From NCBI RefSeq assembly GCF_002777855.1, contig NZ_MEIK01000015.1:236196-300195 (forward strand): DNA of 64,000 nucleotides, in the 5' to 3' direction. Position 1 is the first letter of the stretch. Every line of letters starts with the position of its first letter. This document shows positions 56,907 through 64,000 of the stretch, piece after piece. This stretch comes from Snodgrassella alvi (GTDB lineage: Bacteria; Pseudomonadota; Gammaproteobacteria; Burkholderiales; Neisseriaceae). A program made the position numbers and the translations under genes. Below the pieces are notes generated by a model, which worked only from the letters and a program-made list of their open reading frames with translations, ran no database searches and was not told the origin of the DNA.

Positions 56907-56932
56907 AAGCCTGTAACTGTGGTTACAGGCTT
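56907..56932 (-). terminator. Terminator of the RTX gene
   Basis: AAGCCTGTAAC (minus strand) pairs with GTTACAGGCTT around CAC/CA, followed by TTTATC. It lies about 30 nt after the RTX stop codon. Confidence 0.8.
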
Positions 56933-56963
56933 ACTTGTAGTCTACTAGAGTAGACACTGTCTT

Positions 56964-59900
56964 TTATAGTACTGATGAGGCAGATAAAATCTCAGCAGAA
57001 GAAGTAAAAGCTTTATATTGAGCTGAAGAACACGCCATACCAACAACAGCAAATCCTCTATCCATGCTGGCGATAGCCTGATTGAGTAAAGCCGCCGTCG
57101 CATGATTAAAAACCTCATAGTCAGCGTTTGCCGCTACTGCAACATTCTTTACTGGTTTGCTGATCGCTGCTGCAAACGTGTTTTCTGCTACCATATCCTG
57201 TCCATCATTGTCTCTTAAGATACCAGTATCTGGAAGCATCGTGCTTATATCCGGCCAGTTGAAATATTGTTGTTCCAACCCTGAAGCATTACTGTAAGAA
57301 TCATCTGAATCTCGCAGCAAACTATCGTCTATAGCATTTATCTGGCGGCTCTGAATAGCACTACTGATTGCTTCGTTCTGTGGGACAGGACTAAGCGTTT
57401 TTTTCTTGGTGATCAGATTTAATAAGGTCTTCCCTTGCTTACCATCTTCTGTAAAAATGATATTCGCTAAATCTGAATCTTTTTTCTTGTTTTTAATATC
57501 ATAGCCAACCAGATAAATAGCATCGCCATTCACCTTGTTTTTAACCATTATCCCATCTTTATAAGCGGTAAAAGAAAGCGATTTTAAGTTGTCCACTTTA
57601 ATATAAGACAAGCCGTTATGATCATCAATGGTTGTGATTCCGTCGCCATTTTCCACAATGTAATAATCATCTCCTAAACCGCCATTCAGATAATCATTAC
57701 CTTTACCACCTTTCAGAATATCGTTACCGGCGCCGCCATATAAGTTATCGTTGCCTTCACCGCCGTATAGCTGATCGTTTCCATCATCACCCTGGAGGTT
57801 ATCATCACCTTTGCCACCACTGATGAAATCATTACCATTCCCGCCATAAAGCATATCATTACCGGTGGTACGGCTTGTATTATCATCTACAGGTTTTTCA
57901 CTGTCGCCATAAATAATATCATTGCCATCACCACCATAAATCACATCGTTACCATCACTGCCTATTAGTTTGTCATCACCAGTGCCGCCGTCCAGATAGT
58001 CATTCCCGTATCCACCATTGATATAATCATTTCCACCTTCGCCATATAAAATATCATTTCCTACCGAAAGCTCTGATTCAGTGTGAAGGTCGCCATATAT
58101 TTTGTCATCACCATCGCCACCGTAAATGACATCATCGCCTGTATATTTCATATTCTTGGTCATTAAATAAAGCGGTTCTAATTTATTATTAGATATTATC
58201 CAGCCAGTAATATTCAGGAAATCTCCGACTATCACATCGTTACCATTACCACCATAAATATAATCATTTCCACCTCCACCGTAGAGCCTGTCATTTCCCT
58301 CTCCGCCATCAACTACATCATCACCATATCCACCATCAATTAAATCATCACCATCTTCACCGTAGAGATGATCGGAGCCATTTATAGAGCTGTCTTCATT
58401 TGCAAAGGGTACATGTTCATCACCATATATTTCGTCATCACCTTTACCACCATAAATCCAGTCATCTCCGCCGCCACCGACCAAAGTGTCTGAGCCAGCT
58501 CCGCCATCAATATAGTCGTTACCTTTTATTTCGTTGTTTTGAGCATCATCTCCATAAATAAGATCATGACCATCATCCCCATAAAGCGTATCATTTCCCT
58601 GGCCGCCATAAATGAAATCATTATCATCGCCACCATAAATCACATCTTCACCATAGCCACCATAGAGCCTATCCATACCAGCATCTCCCCAGATATGATC
58701 ATTACCTTGAAAATACACATCTAAATTAGTGCCAGAATAATAATCGCCGTAGATAGTATCGTCATCATCGCCGCCAAAGAGAAAATCGTCTCCACCCCCA
58801 CCCAAAATATAGTCACTGCCGCTACCACCGTAAATAGTATCGTTGCCATGATATCTAGCAGGCGCCATTTGATATATTGATTCTGGAATGAAATCGCCAT
58901 ACAGTTTGTCGTTGCCATCGCCACCAATAATTACGTCATTTCCACCGCCGCCAATAATTTCATCAGCGCCTTCGCCGCCATCGATACGGTCATCTCCATG
59001 CTCATAAAGGGAAACATAATTCAGATAGCCAGGTAAGATAATACCATCGCCATATAAAATATCATTTCCTTTACCGCCGATAATATAATCATTACCCGCC
59101 ATTCCATATACCGTATCATTACCGCACTCAGTACTGTCCGGTGCTGCGGAATCACCCTCAATATAATCATTCAGATTACCGCCAAGAATATAATCATTGC
59201 CATCACCGCCATATAAAAAATCACCATTGTAGCTAGCATCGGCTGAGATTGATGAAGTTTCATTTATACTTGAAGTGACACCACTCAGAATCTGAGTATC
59301 ATTTTTATCAAGATAAACACCCCAGTTGGGGCCAGCATAAATAAGTTTCTTACCCGAAGCCGGCATTTTCCAACGCTCTTTCGGTGATTTTCGTGTAGAT
59401 ATAGATAAATGATTGTTGGCTAAAATAAAATCATCTCCAGCTCCACCTTTTATCGTGTCCGAGCCACCACCGCCAGTGAGCAAATCTGTACCATCACCAC
59501 CATAAATCACATCGTCACCGGCATTGCCGTCTATAGCATCGCCTCCAGCCATGCCCCAGATTTCATCATTCTTGGCGCTACCGAAAATCACATCTTCAAA
59601 TCCTTTTTCATCTAGACCATTGATAATACGGCCATCTGAGGCGCGATTATCCCAATCGTTATGATAAGTACCTTTGTAAGGTAGCAAATCTTCATCAAAG
59701 TAACCTTCTACATTAATTATTTTCGGCCGAGAATCACCCATAAATTTTTTTCTGTCTTTATCTGGTGGTGTGGCCATGGCAGGTAAATGAATGCCAAGCT
59801 GGTTTCCACTTTGCTTGCTCCATCCGCTGATGGTAAGTATATCTTTATCATTAATTAGCGATTGAATACATAAATCGCCTTCTTCATTCAGCCATACCTG

Positions 59901-61805
59901 CCATTTATTATCTTTAGTCTGCCACAGATTCAGCTCTTTTTTTATCCACTGATAGGAAGAAAAATGCTTATTATTCAAATAAACATCACCATTTCCGTCA
60001 CTATCAATAATACGATCCTGCCCGTCACCACTATTAAAGTAATAAGCATCAGACCCAGCACCACCAATCAAGATATCATTACCACCGCCACCTATCATTT
60101 GGTCATTACCATTACCCCCAACCAACACATCCGAAGCCGCTCCGCCTTGGGCAACGCCATTTTCATTGTCTGACAGCATCACCACCTGATGCACAGAAGT
60201 ATTGGCTTTAGGATTCGTGCTCCAGCTCTGGCCGGATACCCCATCTTTAAACATAATGGCATCATTATCAGAAAAACCGTAACCCTTGCGTATAGATTGC
60301 ACAAAGGTTTTTAGCTGTTGATAGCGCGGCCGCTCCGAGAAGAAATCGTGAAATCCATCATAATCAAATTGCTTATCCACATACTGATTGAATTCAGAAG
60401 CCTGAGCATAGCGAAATTCCTGCAGCAGCCAGCAGCGTATTTTTACCCAATCTTCACCCATTTGTGCCAGCGTACGTTGCTCAGGTACAAAGTCAGGATT
60501 CAGTACTACCACCGGATTCAGCTTTTCCAACGCATTCAGATAGAGAGACACTTTTTCTGTCTCACCCTGTTTGGTCAACCTTTGCAGTAAATCAAGTACT
60601 GATTCAGGTGCACCTTCTATCCAGTCCAGCTGATATTTGAATTCATATTCATCTTTAATGCCGTTTACCGGCTGCCGGTGCCCTGATTGAGAATCAAATA
60701 CAAACTCCAGCCCTTTTTCCAGAAAATTCTGGTCATTAATCGAAGATATCAGTGCATCATGGCTATTGAGGATGCTTTTATTCAGTACGGCGGCCATAAT
60801 CCATTTGGTAACAGCGGCGCCGCCTGCCAGCAGCCAGTTATTTTTTAATTGTTGTTTGGTCGTTGTAGAAGTGTGGCTATTGCTGAAAAATTCGCCAGTA
60901 AGCTTATTTTCCGGCGAGGTATATTTATCATACCAGCTATGGCTGGATAAACTGAACACATTATGTTCCAGCGCTTCTGCGCTTATCCCCATTCCTGCGG
61001 CCACGATATCCGTATCGCGACACCATTTCAGTGCCTGCTGTTGTTCCTCACCAGAAATGGCAATCTTTTTAAAGCCCAGCTTATCTGCCAGCAGGTCTGG
61101 TAGCTCGGGTTTATTTAGTATCTCGCCCAGTACACCTGCAGAAAGGCTGAGTGAAAAAGTAAATGAACGAATGATTGATTTTCTGGAAACTACATTCCCT
61201 GTGGATTTATCTACATAAATATAGCCATTCTTGGCATCCAGCATAATATTATACAGCTCTAAACTTACTATCGACCCGCCACTGACAACTTCTCCTTTGG
61301 TTTTACGAATGTTTTCCCACATATTTTCAACTACCTGAGCACCTTGAATAATACTGCCATCAGTTCGAGTGATTGACGCATTATTCTGGATAATTGACAT
61401 CGGTGCATAGAGTGTCCAATAGTTGATATCTAGATTATTCTTTTCAAACACTACATTATGGAAATTGAACATTTCTTCATAGCCAATATCTGCACCTTCT
61501 TTTCCATCGTCAAGCTTTTTAAGTAAGATATCTAAATAGCCTAAGGCCATATCACGACGCACGCTGTCTATTCTGGCTTGCGTAATTACTTGTTTCTTAT
61601 CCCGTGCGACCGCCTGCATAAACTCTAGCGCCCCGTTGCCTGTGATACTATCGCCGGTCGCTACTCCTATAGCCCAACCTGCATAATCATAGCCTTTTTC
61701 TCGCAACATCTGATATATTTCGCCGATTGTCGACAAATTACCTGTTTTGATTTTTTGGTTCCAAGTTTTCAATTGTTCTTTTGTTAATATTTCTGGTTTA
61801 GACAT
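56964..61805 (-). CDS. RTX calcium-binding secreted protein (large exoprotein/toxin candidate)
   Basis: 1613 residues without a Sec signal, as expected for type I secretion. The first ~540 residues are non-repetitive with two hydrophobic stretches (about 208-228 and 325-345) and a start YDYAGWAIGVATGDSITG that recalls polymorphic-toxin N-termini. GGxGxDxxx nonapeptides form a short block (about 550-600), a second (about 732-800) and a long array (about 862-1389), separated by a haemolysin-related linker domain (about 610-690). The last ~220 residues include a small-residue C-terminus (SSAEILSASSVL) suited to T1SS recognition. AAGGGG precedes the ATG. Two lipoprotein genes lie directly upstream, 59 nt away. 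No secretion genes are in the window. Toxic activity is not shown by any recognisable catalytic motif. Confidence 0.9.
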   Translation of the reverse strand: MSKPEILTKEQLKTWNQKIKTGNLSTIGEIYQMLREKGYDYAGWAIGVATGDSITGNGALEFMQAVARDKKQVITQARIDSVRRDMALGYLDILLKKLDDGKEGADIGYEEMFNFHNVVFEKNNLDINYWTLYAPMSIIQNNASITRTDGSIIQGAQVVENMWENIRKTKGEVVSGGSIVSLELYNIMLDAKNGYIYVDKSTGNVVSRKSIIRSFTFSLSLSAGVLGEILNKPELPDLLADKLGFKKIAISGEEQQQALKWCRDTDIVAAGMGISAEALEHNVFSLSSHSWYDKYTSPENKLTGEFFSNSHTSTTTKQQLKNNWLLAGGAAVTKWIMAAVLNKSILNSHDALISSINDQNFLEKGLEFVFDSQSGHRQPVNGIKDEYEFKYQLDWIEGAPESVLDLLQRLTKQGETEKVSLYLNALEKLNPVVVLNPDFVPEQRTLAQMGEDWVKIRCWLLQEFRYAQASEFNQYVDKQFDYDGFHDFFSERPRYQQLKTFVQSIRKGYGFSDNDAIMFKDGVSGQSWSTNPKANTSVHQVVMLSDNENGVAQGGAASDVLVGGNGNDQMIGGGGNDILIGGAGSDAYYFNSGDGQDRIIDSDGNGDVYLNNKHFSSYQWIKKELNLWQTKDNKWQVWLNEEGDLCIQSLINDKDILTISGWSKQSGNQLGIHLPAMATPPDKDRKKFMGDSRPKIINVEGYFDEDLLPYKGTYHNDWDNRASDGRIINGLDEKGFEDVIFGSAKNDEIWGMAGGDAIDGNAGDDVIYGGDGTDLLTGGGGSDTIKGGAGDDFILANNHLSISTRKSPKERWKMPASGKKLIYAGPNWGVYLDKNDTQILSGVTSSINETSSISADASYNGDFLYGGDGNDYILGGNLNDYIEGDSAAPDSTECGNDTVYGMAGNDYIIGGKGNDILYGDGIILPGYLNYVSLYEHGDDRIDGGEGADEIIGGGGNDVIIGGDGNDKLYGDFIPESIYQMAPARYHGNDTIYGGSGSDYILGGGGDDFLFGGDDDDTIYGDYYSGTNLDVYFQGNDHIWGDAGMDRLYGGYGEDVIYGGDDNDFIYGGQGNDTLYGDDGHDLIYGDDAQNNEIKGNDYIDGGAGSDTLVGGGGDDWIYGGKGDDEIYGDEHVPFANEDSSINGSDHLYGEDGDDLIDGGYGDDVVDGGEGNDRLYGGGGNDYIYGGNGNDVIVGDFLNITGWIISNNKLEPLYLMTKNMKYTGDDVIYGGDGDDKIYGDLHTESELSVGNDILYGEGGNDYINGGYGNDYLDGGTGDDKLIGSDGNDVIYGGDGNDIIYGDSEKPVDDNTSRTTGNDMLYGGNGNDFISGGKGDDNLQGDDGNDQLYGGEGNDNLYGGAGNDILKGGKGNDYLNGGLGDDYYIVENGDGITTIDDHNGLSYIKVDNLKSLSFTAYKDGIMVKNKVNGDAIYLVGYDIKNKKKDSDLANIIFTEDGKQGKTLLNLITKKKTLSPVPQNEAISSAIQSRQINAIDDSLLRDSDDSYSNASGLEQQYFNWPDISTMLPDTGILRDNDGQDMVAENTFAAAISKPVKNVAVAANADYEVFNHATAALLNQAIASMDRGFAVVGMACSSAQYKAFTSSAEILSASSVL
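57640..59220 (-). repeat. Tandem RTX nonapeptide-coding array
   Basis: About 1.6 kb of imperfect 27-bp units encoding G-G-x-G-x-D-x-h-x, interrupted by several non-repeat spacers of 15-35 residues carrying Pro, Ser and Glu. In the folded protein each pair of units makes a calcium-filled beta-roll. The spacers are unusual in their number and regularity. Confidence 0.85.
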
Positions 61806-61864
61806 TGTATTACCCCTTTCATATAGTAGAGACTTAGATTAAAAACCAAAATATTAGAATATGT

Positions 61865-62743
61865 TTAATTAAATTTTCCTGCTTGTTTTTTTATTAATCT
61901 GCCATCATTACTAACAACCCAACTATTCAAAATGTAGTCTATATTTTTTTCTGTCTGTTCCCAGAATGATAGATAGTTTCGGTTATAACTAATATAAATT
62001 AAAATAGGAAGAGATTTTAAATAGAAGCGATGTTTACAAAATTGAACTTGGCCAATACAATCACATTGGATATAAGTTTTGATTTTCCCTTTTAGGTTTT
62101 TGTAAATAAAAATATCAGGACTAGAAATATCATCTTGCCAAGGTTGATTGGTAAAGGGATCAATTCCATTATTAGCTTTAAAGTAAGTTAAGCCATATTT
62201 TTTTTCTGATTGTTCAAAATATTCAAATTTGTCAATTTTTCTAGTTAATTGCAAATTTTCTTCAAATGCTTTGTTAAAATCCGTAGGCATAGAGGTTTTA
62301 TACAAATTATAAACAATTGTATGTCCCCACGGAAAAGGCTCACCTCTAGGAATTAGAGTTTTATTATCATGCATAAAATCGATATCAGTTTTTTCTTTTT
62401 TGCTCAAAACCGCACCATCAGTAAGACGATACATAAATCCAAAGCTTTCAATGGGTAGTTGATAGGTAATAGGTGGCCGTTTGTATTTTTGTGCTTTTCT
62501 ACTGGCATCAAAATCACCAGGGTCACCAATATAACGCACCCAGTGAAGCACTACCCCCCCGGGAATACTGACTGGTTTACCACCCAGATTACCAATGGAA
62601 TCATAGCGGCCAAATCGGTCTTGATTAATGAAAGGTACCGGCTGCTGTTTGGCTTTGTCTTTATCCTTATCAGAACAGCCAGCCAGCAAAAGCAGGCCAG
62701 TTAAACAGACAGCTTTAGCATACGAAATCAATAAATTTCTCAT
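61865..62743 (-). CDS. Lipoprotein paralogue A, candidate RTX partner or immunity protein
   Basis: 292 residues. A lipoprotein signal peptide ends in the lipobox LLAGC, with Ser at +2 (outer-membrane sorting). A Lys/Asp-rich linker (SDKDKDKAKQQ) is followed by the block DRFGRYDSIGNLGGKPVSIP and a mixed alpha/beta domain with cysteines CDCIGQVQFCKH (about 230). The first 61 residues are identical to paralogue B. It lies 59 nt upstream of the RTX gene on the same strand. Similar lipoproteins with a GGKPVSIP motif occur, to my recollection, next to secreted toxins as immunity proteins; the arrangement also recalls frpD-frpC of meningococci. Both links are inference. Confidence 0.8.
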   Translation of the reverse strand: MRNLLISYAKAVCLTGLLLLAGCSDKDKDKAKQQPVPFINQDRFGRYDSIGNLGGKPVSIPGGVVLHWVRYIGDPGDFDASRKAQKYKRPPITYQLPIESFGFMYRLTDGAVLSKKEKTDIDFMHDNKTLIPRGEPFPWGHTIVYNLYKTSMPTDFNKAFEENLQLTRKIDKFEYFEQSEKKYGLTYFKANNGIDPFTNQPWQDDISSPDIFIYKNLKGKIKTYIQCDCIGQVQFCKHRFYLKSLPILIYISYNRNYLSFWEQTEKNIDYILNSWVVSNDGRLIKKQAGKFN

Positions 62744-62843
62744 ACTGATGTCTCCTATCAGACTAACATATAAATTAGCATAATTTTAGGATAATGCAAA
62801 CAAAAACATACACAAAAATTAACTAACGTAACGAAATATTAAC
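62581..62843. repeat. Direct repeat copy 1 (promoter plus 5' end of lipoprotein gene)
   Basis: This segment matches 63745-64000 at an offset of 1164 bp with few differences. It covers the promoter, ribosome binding site, signal peptide and first ~60 codons, and reaches the end of the window in copy 2. It is the conserved part of a gene duplication whose 3' half has diverged. Confidence 0.85.
62772..62800 (-). promoter_or_regulatory. Promoter of lipoprotein gene A
   Basis: TTTGCA (62800-62795), 17-bp spacer, and TG-C-TAATTT (-10 hexamer 62777-62772) on the minus strand, followed by AGGAGA before the ATG. The same arrangement is preserved upstream of gene B. Confidence 0.5.
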
Positions 62844-63031
62844 TCTAAATGGATTATTATGTTTTAATATATATGCTATCTACCAAATATAATTAGCGTA
62901 AAATAGCTAGCAAACCGGAATTTCTCTAAAAAAATGACAAATTGGCTGAATGAGGTTGTATCAATATTACATGCATTGTTCCAAAAATAATTACTACAAT
63001 TAGTGGTGTAACAGGTATGCATCTTTTAGAT

Positions 63032-63907
63032 TTATACTTTGCCAGCCTGCTTTTTAATTAATTTGCCATCATTAGTGACTACCCAGCTATCCAGTATGAC
63101 AGTGATATTTTTTTCGGTTTGCTGCCATAGTTTCAGATAGAGCCGGTCATAATTTATACTAACTTTTACTGGAAAATTACTAACAAAAAAATCATGATGA
63201 CAAGATCGTACTTGACCAACAATATCACAAAGGATAAGGGTTTTAATGTTATTATTTGCATCCCGATAGATATACAGATCCCTTCCTGCAATATTATCTG
63301 TCCATGGCTGATTGGTACTGGGGTCTATACCGTTATTGGCTTGGTAATAGGTTAAGCCAAATACTTTATTAGGCTGCTTAGAATATTCAAAATCCCAGCT
63401 TTCTTTTGACGATTTTAAAATATTTTTAAACCTATGATTATAATTTTTGAATTGCTTAGGACTTACTAAATTATAAACAATCATGTGTCCCCATGGAAAG
63501 GGCTTACCTTCAGGAATTAAAGTTTTATTATCATGCAAATAATCTATTTCGGTTTGTTCTTTATAGCTCATTAGCGCACCATCAGTAAGGCGATAAAACA
63601 AACCAAAGCTTTTAATGGGTAGCTGATAAGTAATAGGTGGACGTTTGTATTTTTGTGCTTTTTTGCTGGCATCAAAATCACCAGGGTCTCCAACATAACG
63701 CACCCAGTGAAGTACTACGCCGTCAGGAATACTGACTGGTTTACCGCCCAGATTACCAATGGAATCATAGCGGCCAAATCGGTCCTGATTAATGAAAGGT
63801 ACCGGCTGCTGTTTGGCTTTGTCTTTATCCTTATCAGAACAGCCAGCCAGCAAAAGCAGGCCAGTTAAACAGACAGCTTTAGCATACGAAATCAATAAAT
63901 TTCTCAT
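63032..63907 (-). CDS. Lipoprotein paralogue B, candidate RTX partner or immunity protein
   Basis: 291 residues; duplicated relative of paralogue A with identical signal peptide, lipobox LLAGC and first 61 residues. Similarity falls after about residue 110: the middle (about 145-190) is almost unrelated, while short blocks such as GLTYYQANNGIDP, TNQPW and LIKKQAGK near the end are shared. The cysteine pair is CDIVGQVRSCHH. It is 288 nt upstream of gene A with its own conserved promoter. Conserved ends with a variable centre suggest diversifying selection or recombination, as seen in immunity families. Confidence 0.8.
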   Translation of the reverse strand: MRNLLISYAKAVCLTGLLLLAGCSDKDKDKAKQQPVPFINQDRFGRYDSIGNLGGKPVSIPDGVVLHWVRYVGDPGDFDASKKAQKYKRPPITYQLPIKSFGLFYRLTDGALMSYKEQTEIDYLHDNKTLIPEGKPFPWGHMIVYNLVSPKQFKNYNHRFKNILKSSKESWDFEYSKQPNKVFGLTYYQANNGIDPSTNQPWTDNIAGRDLYIYRDANNNIKTLILCDIVGQVRSCHHDFFVSNFPVKVSINYDRLYLKLWQQTEKNITVILDSWVVTNDGKLIKKQAGKV

Positions 63908-64000
63908 ACTGATGTCTCCTGTAGGACTAACATATAAATTAGCATAATTTTAAGATAATGCAAACAAAAATATACACAAAAATTAACTAATGTAATGAAA
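63745..64000. repeat. Direct repeat copy 2 (promoter plus 5' end of lipoprotein gene)
   Basis: Second copy of the 62581-62843 segment, truncated by the end of the window, so the repeat unit may extend further and more copies may lie beyond. Confidence 0.8.
63936..63964 (-). promoter_or_regulatory. Promoter of lipoprotein gene B
   Basis: TTTGCA (63964-63959), 17-bp spacer and TG-C-TAATTT (63941-63936), conserved with the promoter of gene A. Confidence 0.5.

Noticed and set aside
57640..59220. Regular repeats considered as a CRISPR array
   Set aside because: The units are imperfect 27-bp repeats in one open frame encoding GGxGxD nonapeptides, without constant repeats and unique spacers; they are RTX repeats.

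Overview
The window reads as a chromosome segment of a Neisseriaceae-type betaproteobacterium of moderately low GC content. The closest fit I can suggest from gene content and order is the bee-gut genus Snodgrassella or a relative; this is inference, since there is no rRNA here to test it. Supporting signs are the tsaB-rimI-UDG cluster, truB-rpsO-pnp, dnaQ-ispD-ispF, cydDC next to cydABX, and a large RTX protein. The classical Neisseria DNA uptake word is not obviously enriched; its nine-base core occurs as an inverted pair only in the clpX terminator. I saw no insertion sequence, CRISPR array, integrase or complete prophage.

Layout. 1-0.9 kb: AT-rich DNA, then tRNA-Val and tRNA-Asp (minus strand) with promoter and terminator. 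0.9-6 kb: a CPA2 cation/proton antiporter, UDG-like protein, rimI, tsaB, then divergent gluQ. 6-12.8 kb: a cytochrome bd module, cydDC followed by cydABX, with a perfect FNR-type palindrome between the two operons. 13-19.6 kb: small envelope proteins, an aldehyde dehydrogenase, a CidA/CidB (LrgA/LrgB) pair with a divergent LysR regulator, a small two-repeat basic protein, and coaD. 20-24.6 kb: a MacA-MacB-outer membrane factor efflux operon. 24.7-24.9 kb: on the minus strand, a promoter with an overlapping Fur-like site and a strong terminator outline an unannotated small RNA of about 167 nt, comparable in design to the Fur-repressed RNAs NrrF and RyhB. 25-41 kb: mostly housekeeping genes (dnaQ, ispD, ispF, rpiA, a thermonuclease-like protein, nth, an HtrA protease, nagZ, adhP, truB, rpsO, a thioesterase, pnp, mpl).

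41-47.8 kb: a small secreted protein, two convergent phage-type S24 repressors, clpX, pbpG, ydfG and zur. 47.9-52.4 kb: an OLD-family ATPase/TOPRIM nuclease followed by a UvrD-like helicase, a Gabija-type anti-phage defence operon. 52.8-56.8 kb: a nitrilase, an NSS transporter, a decayed gene remnant and a class II glutamine amidotransferase. 57-64 kb: a 1613-residue RTX calcium-binding protein preceded in the same direction by two paralogous lipoprotein genes, each with its own near-identical promoter and 5' half but divergent 3' half.

The most interesting parts are the RTX/duplicated-lipoprotein locus (an effector-immunity or FrpD/FrpC-like arrangement), the Fur-linked small RNA candidate, and the Gabija-like operon, whose nuclease carries a Cys/His-rich insertion beside its TOPRIM DxD motif. 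All functional calls rest on reading motifs and remembered family features; no database search was possible.
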